A DNA stretch of 14,240 bases from Flavobacteriales bacterium UBA5933 (GTDB lineage: Bacteria; Bacteroidota; Bacteroidia; Flavobacteriales; Weeksellaceae): the NCBI GenBank assembly GCA_002430925.1, contig DJDD01000140.1, positions 1-14,240 on the forward strand, read 5' to 3'. Below, one piece after another: positions 1-6,547 of the stretch (position 1 is the first letter of the stretch; the number at the start of each line of letters is the position of its first letter). The translations under genes and the position numbers were made by a program. Under the pieces are notes generated by a model. It was not told the origin of the DNA, did not search any database, and saw only the letters and a program-made list of their open reading frames with translations.

Positions 1-12
1 CTTATGTTATTC

Positions 13-1017
13 TTATTTTTTATCGACTACTGGACGATTTTCGGCATTTGCTAAAAGCCATGCTGTGTTAAAAGCTAACTGAGTTATGCGTTTTAATAAA
101 TCATAATTTATTTTATCTGGTGTATCTCCTGGTTGATGGTAATCATCATGTACTCCATTAAAAAAGAAAACAGATGGAATATTATGTTTAGCAAAATTGT
201 AATGATCTGATCGGTAATAGAAACGATTTTTATCTTCTGGATCATCATATCTGTAATCCAAATTAATTTTTAAACTTTCGTTTGCTTTTTTTACAGTGTT
301 ATATAAATCTGTAGATAACATGTTAGAGCCAATAGCATAAACATAATCTTTTGTTTTCTCGTTATGTTCATAATCTATTCTACCAATCATATCTATATTT
401 ATATCTGCAATTGTATTCGCTAATGGAAAAATAGGATGTTCCGAATAATATTTAGAGCCTAAAAGCCCTTTTTCCTCACCAGACACATGTAGAAATAAGA
501 TTGAACGTTTAGGAGAAATTCCTTTTTTTTCTGCTTCTCTAAATATCCTTGCAACCTCCATAACGCCAACTGTTCCTGAACCGTCATCATCAGCACCAGC
601 ATATAATTTTCCATTTTTTATACCTTCATGGTCGTAATGAGCAGAAACAACTAAAATCTCATTTGGTTTTTCAGATCCTTTTATAAACCCCATTACATTT
701 CTCATCTGTCCATTAACTCTGTTAAAAGTTCCTTGAGGTATAATTTGAAAATAATTATTATCTGGACCGTTAATTCCTAAATTTTTATAATAATTAGCAA
801 TATAATCTCCTGCTTTTATTTCTCCTTCCGAACCAGCGTTTCTACCTTGCATATCTTCTCCTGCAATTGTATAAAGATTCACTTTTAGATTTTCCTGAGA
901 AATGTTTTCAGCATATTTATGAAGCTGTTTATCATATTTTTCCTGCGATACTGGCTTAGTAGAGTGACAACTCAAAAGAGTTATTGTTAAAGTAATTCCT
1001 AAAAAAATTTGTTTCAT
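13..1017 (-). CDS. M28 family zinc peptidase, lipoprotein
   Basis: This is a 334-residue secreted metallopeptidase of family M28 (aminopeptidase Y/S type), expected to trim amino-terminal residues from peptides outside the cytoplasm with two zinc ions. The N terminus (MKQIFLGITLTITLLSC) is a lipoprotein signal with a lipobox ending at Cys17, so the protein is probably envelope-anchored. The metal-site motifs are all present: His127 in SAHYDHEG, Asp144 in GADDDGSG, catalytic Glu181 with ligand Glu182 in SGEEKGLLG, Asp209 in NIDMIG, and His294 in DDYHQPGDTP. The length fits a single catalytic domain with a short N-terminal segment. The gene is complete and divergent from the permease at 1159, with a 141-bp gap; I found no clear TAnnTTTG box on its side. 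Uptake of the released amino acids by that permease is a tempting link but only inference. The exact substrate cannot be read from sequence. Confidence 0.93.
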   Translation of the reverse strand: MKQIFLGITLTITLLSCHSTKPVSQEKYDKQLHKYAENISQENLKVNLYTIAGEDMQGRNAGSEGEIKAGDYIANYYKNLGINGPDNNYFQIIPQGTFNRVNGQMRNVMGFIKGSEKPNEILVVSAHYDHEGIKNGKLYAGADDDGSGTVGVMEVARIFREAEKKGISPKRSILFLHVSGEEKGLLGSKYYSEHPIFPLANTIADINIDMIGRIDYEHNEKTKDYVYAIGSNMLSTDLYNTVKKANESLKINLDYRYDDPEDKNRFYYRSDHYNFAKHNIPSVFFFNGVHDDYHQPGDTPDKINYDLLKRITQLAFNTAWLLANAENRPVVDKK

Positions 1018-1132
1018 GTTAATTTTTTAACTTAAATTTAAAAATAAAGTAATAAACTTAATTATAAAAGATATTTTCAATAAAAAATGAATATTTATAC
1101 TATTTTAATCCATTTTTTGGTTTGTCTTTTTT

Positions 1133-1140
1133 TATATTTG
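1133..1140 (+). promoter_or_regulatory. -7 promoter box for the amino acid permease
   Basis: TATATTTG matches the Bacteroidota -7 consensus TAnnTTTG exactly and ends 18 bases before the permease ATG at 1159, predicting a leader of about 12 nt. TTTG runs lie at 1116-1119 and 1121-1124, but the gaps to the -7 box (13 and 8 bases) are shorter than the usual 17-23, so the -33 element is uncertain. Confidence 0.6.
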
Positions 1141-1158
1141 CCCTTTTTTTAAAATATT

Positions 1159-3072
1159 ATGTCACAATTATTCAGAAAAAAATCTGTCGCATCTATTCTA
1201 GCAGAGTCAGATAAAAATTCAGCCTCAATGAAAAGGACACTTGGTGTTCGAGATTTAACAGGCTTTGGAATTGCAGCAATTGTTGGTGCAGGAATTTTTA
1301 GTACTATTGGTCGTGCTAGTTTTGAAGGTGGACCAGCTGTCATCTTTCTATTTATATTTACTGCAATTGCGTGTGGATTTACAGCCTTCGCTTATGCAGA
1401 GTTTGCATCTTTAGTTCCTGTATCTGGAAGTGCATATACATATAGTTATGTTGCATTTGGTGAATTATTTGCTTGGGTAATTGGTTGGTCATTAATCATG
1501 GAATATGCGATAGGGAATATAGTCCTCGCCATTTCCTGGAGTGATTATTTTACTACTTTACTATCTGGAATGGGCATTCATACACCTGAATGGATGACAA
1601 TGGATTATTTTACAGCAAAAGAAGGCTTTGAATTCGTTACAAATGAATTAGCAAAAGGTAAAACCTTAGATTCTATTGCAAACTCTCATTATGTACAAGA
1701 AATCCCTAAATATTTAGCTTATAAAGATGCACCGAATGTTGGTTTTCATCTTGTTGTAGATATACCAGCGTTAATTATTACTTTTTTAATCACGGCTTTA
1801 GTTTATAGAGGAATTAATGAATCTAGAAAAGCAAGTAATGCAATGGTAGTATTGAAACTTGCTGTTGTGGTTTTAGTTATTATAGTTGGAGCTTTTTATG
1901 TAAATCCTGATAACTGGAATCCTTTTGCGCCAAATGGAATTGGAGGAGTATTGGCAGGAGTTTCATCAGTATTTTATGCTTACATTGGATTTGATGCTAT
2001 TAGTACAACTGCTGAAGAATGTAAAGACCCTAAAAGAGATTTACCACGAGGTATATTTGCTTCTATAATTATATGTACAATTTTATACGTTGTGATAGCT
2101 TTGGTTATCACAGGAATGGTACATTATTCTGAACTGAACGTTGGTGATCCGTTAGCTTATGTTTTTGATAAAATAAATGATTTAAAATGGCTTGCTGGAA
2201 TTATAGCATTATCTGCTGTAGTTGCTATGGCTAGTGTATTTATTGTTTTTCAGATTGGTCAACCTCGTATTTGGATGACAATGTCTAGGGATGGTTTATT
2301 ACCTAAAAAATTCTCTAAACTACATCCAAAATTCAAAACACCGTCTTACGCTACAATTTTTACAGGGTTTGTTGTAGGTATTCCTATCTTATTTACAGAT
2401 TTGGAGCTAGTTGTTGATGCATGTTCAATTGGGACATTATTCGCCTTTGTATTAGTTTGTGCTGCAGTTATTAGATTGGATGCAGATCCTAATGCAATAA
2501 GAGGAAACTTTAAAACTCCTTTCTTTAATGCGAAATATATAATGCCATTTGTTACTCTTATAATTATTTTAGTTTGTGCAACAACATTTAAAGAAGAATC
2601 TAAAAGCTTTTTTAATAACGAACCACAAGTTACACCTGCAGAAAAATTTGTTAGTTCGTTAAGCGATAAAGAATTAAAGGATACTTATATCACATTAAAA
2701 AATATTACAGGAAACGAAGTTGAACATTTGGATGATTATTTATCCAACTTAGATGAGGAAACGTATAAAAGTACAATCAATAAATTACCAGTTTATGAAG
2801 AAAAGAAAACTGAACAAGGTTGGGATGTTTTCAAACATAAAATACCTATGTATATTTTCTTGGTGATTTATATTTCTATGTTTGTTCGTTGTTTCTTTAA
2901 AAGAACTTCTATTATTCCATTAGCTGGTATGCTTTGCTGTTTTTATATGATGGCACAATTAGGTTTAAAAAACTGGCTTATCTTTTTAATAAGGTTAGTG
3001 ATTGGTTTAATTATTTATTTCTCATACGGATATAAACATAGTAAATTAAAGAACAATCCAGTTGTTGAATAA
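1159..3072 (+). CDS. APC-family amino acid permease
   Basis: This 637-residue inner-membrane transporter belongs to the amino acid-polyamine-organocation superfamily, closest in feel to the cationic amino acid transporter (CAT/YfnA) branch. Family marks are the first-helix motif GAGIF (43-47), SLVPVSGSAYTYSY (84-97), and FDAISTTAEECKDPKRDLPRG (about 278-298) after the sixth helix. I count about 14 hydrophobic segments rather than the usual 12, with two extra at 562-624. Two long hydrophilic loops stand out, at about 133-196 and 477-561. By the usual APC topology both would face the periplasm. Bacterial homologues are often about 460-500 residues, so these insertions and the tail account for the extra length. 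The ATG at 1159 sits just downstream of a TATATTTG promoter box and gives the expected short cytoplasmic N terminus. The gene is monocistronic, ended by the palindrome at 3092-3139. Substrate specificity is not determinable; basic or neutral amino acids are both possible. Confidence 0.93.
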   Translation: MSQLFRKKSVASILAESDKNSASMKRTLGVRDLTGFGIAAIVGAGIFSTIGRASFEGGPAVIFLFIFTAIACGFTAFAYAEFASLVPVSGSAYTYSYVAFGELFAWVIGWSLIMEYAIGNIVLAISWSDYFTTLLSGMGIHTPEWMTMDYFTAKEGFEFVTNELAKGKTLDSIANSHYVQEIPKYLAYKDAPNVGFHLVVDIPALIITFLITALVYRGINESRKASNAMVVLKLAVVVLVIIVGAFYVNPDNWNPFAPNGIGGVLAGVSSVFYAYIGFDAISTTAEECKDPKRDLPRGIFASIIICTILYVVIALVITGMVHYSELNVGDPLAYVFDKINDLKWLAGIIALSAVVAMASVFIVFQIGQPRIWMTMSRDGLLPKKFSKLHPKFKTPSYATIFTGFVVGIPILFTDLELVVDACSIGTLFAFVLVCAAVIRLDADPNAIRGNFKTPFFNAKYIMPFVTLIIILVCATTFKEESKSFFNNEPQVTPAEKFVSSLSDKELKDTYITLKNITGNEVEHLDDYLSNLDEETYKSTINKLPVYEEKKTEQGWDVFKHKIPMYIFLVIYISMFVRCFFKRTSIIPLAGMLCCFYMMAQLGLKNWLIFLIRLVIGLIIYFSYGYKHSKLKNNPVVE

Positions 3073-3091
3073 ACTTATTTTAAAATTAAGA

Positions 3092-3139
3092 TATAAATTA
3101 AAAGCATCAAATAAATTTATTTGATGCTTTTAATTTATA
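3092..3139. terminator. Bidirectional terminator: 48-bp perfect palindrome
   Basis: Bases 3092-3115 are the exact reverse complement of 3116-3139. The core is AAAAGCATCAAAT...ATTTGATGCTTTT, so the RNA has a U-run at the 3' edge of the hairpin on either strand. It lies between the convergent permease and the secreted protein, and it covers the stop codon of the latter (3135-3137). Termination in both directions is inferred from the shape and position. Confidence 0.82.
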
Positions 3140-3707
3140 AATCAGATACTTTTTTATCAAACTTAATAACAGAAAAATTATCATCCAATGTAAACGTATA
3201 GAAACTAATATTTACTTTGCTATCTCCTTTTATCATTGATACATTCTTTACAGGAATAGTTACGTTAAATTTAAAATGAGATTCTTTTTCAAAGTGCTTT
3301 ACAGCAGCATAATATATCAGATTGTACCAACTATCAATTGGTGAATAAATTCCATAAAAATCAGGAAAGATTTCATTCTCATCATCTTTATATACATTGA
3401 CTAATTTATATTTATCTATTTCAAGCTTTGTTGTACATCTATAAAAATTAGCCTGTTTACAAAAATCTAAATCCTCATCATATTTTACCATATCTAGTAT
3501 AATTCCAAATTCATTAATTTCAAAATTTTCGAATTTATTTATCATTGGATCTATCGCTATATCTTTATTAATTGTACCTATATTATTTTGTTTTATATCA
3601 TCAATAATTATTTTATAGATGTTTAAACGTACTTGATTAGGATCAATTTCTTGTGCTTTTATTAAAAAAGATGAAAAAAGTAAAAAACTATATAAATAAA
3701 ATCTCAT
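3135..3707 (-). CDS. Secreted protein of unknown function
   Basis: I do not recognise this 190-residue protein. The N terminus (MRFYLYSFLLFSSFLIKAQ) is a clear Sec signal peptide with a K-A-Q cleavage region common in flavobacterial exported proteins, so the mature part of about 172 residues should reach the periplasm or beyond. There is no lipobox, no later membrane helix, and no C-terminal sorting domain. The mature region is acidic near its start, and has two cysteines (Cys83, Cys91) that could form a disulfide, a run of aromatic residues (FYGIYSPIDSWYNLIYYAAV, about 117-136) and an apparently beta-rich C-terminal third. The gene stands alone, with its own TACATTTG box upstream and a shared terminator covering its stop codon. 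Coding is supported by the signal peptide, the promoter and the terminator rather than by family recognition. Confidence 0.75.
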   Translation of the reverse strand: MRFYLYSFLLFSSFLIKAQEIDPNQVRLNIYKIIIDDIKQNNIGTINKDIAIDPMINKFENFEINEFGIILDMVKYDEDLDFCKQANFYRCTTKLEIDKYKLVNVYKDDENEIFPDFYGIYSPIDSWYNLIYYAAVKHFEKESHFKFNVTIPVKNVSMIKGDSKVNISFYTFTLDDNFSVIKFDKKVSDL

Positions 3708-3755
3708 AATGAATTAGTTTGGTATAATACTTGATTTATGATAAGTAATCAATAT

Positions 3756-3763
3756 CAAATGTA
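3756..3763 (-). promoter_or_regulatory. -7 promoter box for the unknown secreted protein
   Basis: Read on the minus strand this is TACATTTG, an exact match to TAnnTTTG. It predicts a start of transcription near 3750 and a leader of roughly 40-45 nt before the ATG at 3707. No TTG/TTTG -33 element is present at the usual distance. The same octamer precedes cysD. Confidence 0.55.
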
Positions 3764-3806
3764 TGATAAAAAGTTTTAAAAAATTATCTATTAAAATTTA
3801 ATTCAG

Positions 3807-3821
3807 TTAACATTTTGTTAA
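3807..3821. promoter_or_regulatory. Small inverted repeat, possible operator
   Basis: TTAACATTTTGTTAA has perfect 5-bp arms around a 5-bp centre. It lies upstream of the TACATTTG box that drives the secreted protein and also upstream of the putative small RNA promoter on the other strand. In DNA this AT-rich it may be chance, and no regulator is known. Confidence 0.18.
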
Positions 3822-3952
3822 ACAATGATTTATTTTTTATAAACAATTTATTTAAAGCAAACTAACAACATATTACTTACCAATAATTTAAACGAAATTA
3901 ATTATTTAGCATAAAAAATATTTATTGCTACATAATTTTTTTCTATCTACTA

Positions 3953-3986
3953 TTGTTTACTCATCTCAATTTTTATTAGACATTTG
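3953..3986 (+). promoter_or_regulatory. Possible promoter of the putative small RNA
   Basis: A TTG at 3953-3955 is followed 23 bases later by GACATTTG (3979-3986), which matches the TAnnTTTG box at five of its six fixed positions. The predicted start of transcription is about 3991. A weaker alternative is TTG (3925-3927), 20 bases, then TACTATTG (3948-3955). Support comes mainly from the terminator downstream. Confidence 0.35.
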
Positions 3987-4042
3987 CAGTGTCAAAATAA
4001 TTTATTCATAGATAGTAATACGAAAGGAGACAAACGAGTTAA

Positions 4043-4114
4043 ATGAAATTGATTTATGAAGTTGAATACTCGAAACCCTTAGTTTACTTTTTAGAGTTTT
4101 TTATAGTAGTTTAG
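4043..4114 (+). CDS. Possible 23-residue micropeptide
   Basis: An ATG at 4043 opens a 23-codon frame ending at TAG 4112-4114. The peptide begins MKLIYEVEYSKP and ends LEFFIVV: a short charged head followed by a hydrophobic, aromatic tail that could associate with the membrane. It lies fully inside the putative transcript and stops 9 bases before the terminator hairpin, the layout expected of a tiny monocistronic gene. AAAGGAG at 4023-4029 resembles a ribosome binding site but is 13 bases from the ATG, further than usual. A frame this short can arise by chance, so translation is unproven. I do not recognise the peptide. Confidence 0.28.
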   Translation: MKLIYEVEYSKPLVYFLEFFIVV

Positions 4115-4123
4115 GTTGGTTAG

Positions 4124-4154
4124 TAATCCGTTCTCAGAACGGATTATTTTTTTT
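4124..4154 (+). terminator. Strong rho-independent terminator, + strand
   Basis: AATCCGTTCT (4125-4134) and AGAACGGATT (4136-4145) pair perfectly, with a further T-A pair outside, and eight T residues follow at 4147-4154. On the minus strand no U-run follows the hairpin, so it is directional for + strand transcripts. Its T-run reaches the stop codon (4153-4155) of the convergent M28 peptidase gene. Confidence 0.85.
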
Positions 4155-5460
4155 ATATTATATTGATAAAATCTCTTAGTAAATTAAATACACTTACTGA
4201 ATAATCTAAATTCAAGTTTTTCATTTTATCTTCTGGGTCATGATAATATCCCTTTCCTCCTAAAGTATAAATAAAAAAAGACGGCACTGATTGTTGATAA
4301 AATGGACAATGATCTGAATTACAAGACTCTCCTCTTATTTTAACTTCAGATAAATAATTTTTATTTTGATTAATATCCATTAGCTTCTGAAATAGATTTC
4401 GATAAATTTTACCATTAACAACTTGAATTCCTTTATCACCAGCTCCCATGATATCTAAATTAATTAAAAATTTTATTTCATTTAATGGAAATAATGGATG
4501 ATTTACATAATACTCTGCTCCTAACAATCCAGCTTCTTCTCCAGCAAATGCAATAAAAACCATTTTATATTTAGGTTGTGATTTTTTATAATAATCCATT
4601 AAGCTCATCATCATAGCCACACCACTTGCATTATCACTTGCTCCTGGAAAAATAGTTTTTCCAACCTTACCTAAATGATCATAATGTGCAGTTATAACTA
4701 TTGTACTATCGTTATTCACACCATCAATATAACCGACAATATTTTTAGCATTGAAAGTTTTATTAAAATTAGCATCTATTAAATACGAATCTATTTGTGA
4801 ATTAGTATAAAATTTGTCTTTAATAATAAATTCAGAAATTGATGATTGTCTTTGGCTTAAGCTTGACGTTAATTTATCAGAAGTAAATCTAAAAATAGCT
4901 CTATTGGTATTATCATCTTTTTCGTAGGTATTTGCCCAACCTTTATAATATTGTTGAATTGAATCAATTTTGGAATTTAATGGAGGAAGAATTATATTTT
5001 TATTTTTTTGAAGTATTTCATCTTCTTCAATAAATTTTCTTAAATATGTTTTTGACAAAAATGATTGTTTATACTTTGCAATATTAAGCGTATAAAACGG
5101 TAATTTAATATCACTAGAAACAGATTTTGAACTTGGCTTAACAAGAAAATCTATACCATATTTTAATTTTTTACCATTAATTGTCAATTCTGCATCGTTT
5201 ATAATATTAATAGGATAATCAAATGACTGATAATAATCTCCTTGAAATGATTTTAAATTATTTTTTATATACTGTTTTTCCAAATAAGAAGCTGCTTTAT
5301 CCATTCCTCCATCAACATAACCTCTACCTGCATAGTTTTTAGAAGAAATAGTTTTTAAGACAGACGTGAAATATTTTTTATTAAAATCTTGTGCTTTTAT
5401 AGAAACTAAATCAATAAAAATAAATAAAATAACTAGTTTTAATTGTTGTTTAATTCTCAT
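4153..5460 (-). CDS. Secreted M28 family zinc peptidase
   Basis: This 435-residue exported metallopeptidase of family M28 is predicted to release amino-terminal residues using a two-zinc centre. Residues 1-23 form a signal peptide ending near S-I-K-A. Catalytic motifs are complete: His259 in TAHYDHLG, Asp276 in GASDNASG, Glu308/Glu309 in AGEEAGLLG, Asp336 in NLDIMG and His407 in YYHDPEDK. Between the signal and the catalytic domain lies a region of about 200 residues with no motif I recognise; in other M28 enzymes this position can hold an inserted or apical domain. The catalytic part resembles the lipoprotein peptidase at 13-1017 closely around GEE-GLLG and HP-FPL, so the two are paralogues with different N-terminal architecture. 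The gene follows the terminator of the sulfur operon, and I found no clear TAnnTTTG box in the short gap, so its promoter is unknown. The peptide substrate is unknown. Confidence 0.92.
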   Translation of the reverse strand: MRIKQQLKLVILFIFIDLVSIKAQDFNKKYFTSVLKTISSKNYAGRGYVDGGMDKAASYLEKQYIKNNLKSFQGDYYQSFDYPINIINDAELTINGKKLKYGIDFLVKPSSKSVSSDIKLPFYTLNIAKYKQSFLSKTYLRKFIEEDEILQKNKNIILPPLNSKIDSIQQYYKGWANTYEKDDNTNRAIFRFTSDKLTSSLSQRQSSISEFIIKDKFYTNSQIDSYLIDANFNKTFNAKNIVGYIDGVNNDSTIVITAHYDHLGKVGKTIFPGASDNASGVAMMMSLMDYYKKSQPKYKMVFIAFAGEEAGLLGAEYYVNHPLFPLNEIKFLINLDIMGAGDKGIQVVNGKIYRNLFQKLMDINQNKNYLSEVKIRGESCNSDHCPFYQQSVPSFFIYTLGGKGYYHDPEDKMKNLNLDYSVSVFNLLRDFINII

Positions 5461-5493
5461 TAACCCTTTATTTATATTTTTAAATATAATAAT

Positions 5494-5525
5494 AAAAAAA
5501 CACCCATAAAATATAATGAGTGTTT
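5494..5525 (-). terminator. Terminator of the cysD-cysN-tauE operon
   Basis: On the minus strand, AAACACTCAT (complement of 5516-5525) pairs with ATGGGTGTTT (complement of 5498-5507) with one U-G pair and an 8-nt loop. A run of seven U residues covers 5494-5500. It lies just past the permease stop at 5545, separating the operon from the M28 peptidase. Confidence 0.82.
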
Positions 5526-5544
5526 CTATTTGTTGATTTAATAT

Positions 5545-6510
5545 CTATAAAAATTTAAAAAGTATTCTTATACTAAATGTAATTACGAGTAAAGCAACAG
5601 CTAAAGTTGCAATCTTTTGTGGTATTTTACCTGCTAATTTTGCTGCTAACGGAGCGGCAACAACTCCACCAATTATTAATCCTGCAACAATATAACCATG
5701 ACTTACACCCAATGCAGCAAAAAATGTAAGTGATGCTGATAATGTTACAAAAAATTCAGCTAAACTAACTGTTCCCACAACAATATTAGATTTTTTCCCT
5801 TTTGATAATAATGTAGAAGTTACTACTGGTCCCCAGCCACCTCCTCCAAAAGCATCAAGAAATCCTCCTGAAAAACCTAAAAGACCAACTCTTTTTACTT
5901 TTTTACGTTCAATTTTTTTTCTAAATGCAAGAATAATAAGACGGATACCTATTATTAATGTATAGGTTGCTAAAACACCATAAGTTATTTTTTCGTATTC
6001 ATTCCCTAGATAAACTAATAATAAAGAACCTGATACAGCTCCAATAGATCCTGGAATAGCTAGAGCTAAAAGTAATTTTTTATTAACATTACCAAATTTA
6101 TAATGAGAAAATCCACTGATACCGCTTGAAAACATTTCTGCAGTATGTATACTACCACTAATAGACGGTAAATTAACACCAAAAAGCATCATACTTGTAG
6201 AACAAGTTATACCATAACCTAGTCCAACTGCTCCGTCAACTAACTGTGCAAAAAATCCAACAGCTAACATGATATAAAAAACACTTGGAATATCAATCAC
6301 AAAAGCTTTGGCTTCAGAAAAACTAATTACAGAAGATAAAGCATAACCAACAAACAGAGCAAAAAATGCTAATGATATTTCAAAAACTAATCGTCTATAA
6401 CCTTTGGATTTCTTTTTTGAATTTTTAATTTTCACTGAATTTGATTGATTTTCATATTCAATCATTTCATCATTATAAGTTCCTTTATCTATATTTTCTA
6501 TATTCTTCAT
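5545..6510 (-). CDS. TauE/SafE family anion permease (sulfate/sulfite type)
   Basis: This 321-residue inner-membrane protein of the TauE/SafE family is the last gene of the sulfur operon. After a hydrophilic, Lys-rich N-terminal tail (about 1-38) come roughly eight hydrophobic segments. The two family repeats show as GFFAQLVDGAVGLGYG (85-100) and GGFLDAFGGGGWGP (215-228), each with the Asp-Gly/Gly-rich signature. Family members move sulfite, sulfoacetate, sulfate or related organic anions. Its place 37 bases after cysN makes a role in bringing sulfate in, or putting excess sulfite out, the best inference, but direction and substrate cannot be read. The ATG at 6510 was chosen because it is followed by an unbroken frame. 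Met15 is an alternative start, and the N-terminal tail is long for the family, so the start is not fully certain. A terminator follows at 5494-5525. Confidence 0.88.
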   Translation of the reverse strand: MKNIENIDKGTYNDEMIEYENQSNSVKIKNSKKKSKGYRRLVFEISLAFFALFVGYALSSVISFSEAKAFVIDIPSVFYIMLAVGFFAQLVDGAVGLGYGITCSTSMMLFGVNLPSISGSIHTAEMFSSGISGFSHYKFGNVNKKLLLALAIPGSIGAVSGSLLLVYLGNEYEKITYGVLATYTLIIGIRLIILAFRKKIERKKVKRVGLLGFSGGFLDAFGGGGWGPVVTSTLLSKGKKSNIVVGTVSLAEFFVTLSASLTFFAALGVSHGYIVAGLIIGGVVAAPLAAKLAGKIPQKIATLAVALLVITFSIRILFKFL

Positions 6511-6547
6511 AAAAAAAGCTTTTCTTATAGGATTTATTTTATCAAGC

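Larger units (their letters stand above)
3708..4152. other. 445-bp stretch without a conventional gene
   Basis: This very AT-rich gap lies between two minus-strand genes. It contains the -7 box of the unknown secreted protein (3756-3763, -), a small TTAAC/GTTAA dyad (3807-3821), and on the + strand a possible promoter (3953-3986), a 23-codon open frame (4043-4114) and a strong terminator (4124-4154). I see nothing convincing in 3825-3945. Confidence 0.7.
3991..4154 (+). ncRNA. Putative small RNA or micropeptide mRNA, about 165 nt
   Basis: No known + strand gene lies here, yet an excellent + strand intrinsic terminator ends at 4154 and a plausible promoter lies at 3953-3986. The implied transcript is about 160-165 nt. 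Possible internal pairing includes CGAGT (4035-4039) with ACTCG (4068-4072), enclosing TAAAT (4040-4044) with ATTTA (4052-4056), a hairpin that would partly hide the ATG at 4043. It could be a regulatory RNA of a flavobacterial family (6S-Flavo or Flavo-1 are worth testing), a micropeptide message, or a dual-function RNA. A riboswitch is unlikely because no gene follows on this strand. The 5' end is uncertain by tens of bases. Confidence 0.42.

Noticed and set aside
1149..1343. Minus-strand open frame of 64 codons opposite the permease start
   Set aside because: It lies antisense to strongly conserved transporter sequence, has no family resemblance and no promoter or signal of its own; it is a shadow of the permease frame.
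3979..3993. GACATTTGCAGTGTC inverted repeat as a CRP/FNR-like operator
   Set aside because: The arms pair over only about six positions including a wobble, and the TTTG part is better explained as part of the -7 promoter box.
4023..4029. AAAGGAG as a Shine-Dalgarno site for the 23-codon frame
   Set aside because: It is 13 bases from the ATG, beyond the usual range, and flavobacteria seldom rely on such sites; it is not counted as evidence for translation.
3991..4154. Riboswitch interpretation of the structured region before the 4124-4154 terminator
   Set aside because: No gene follows on the + strand; the next gene runs toward it on the minus strand. A stand-alone small RNA or micropeptide gene fits better.
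6511..6522. AAAAGCTTTT palindrome between cysN and the TauE/SafE gene as a terminator
   Set aside because: It has no loop and too few G-C pairs to form a stable hairpin, and the two genes are only 37 bases apart in what looks like one operon.
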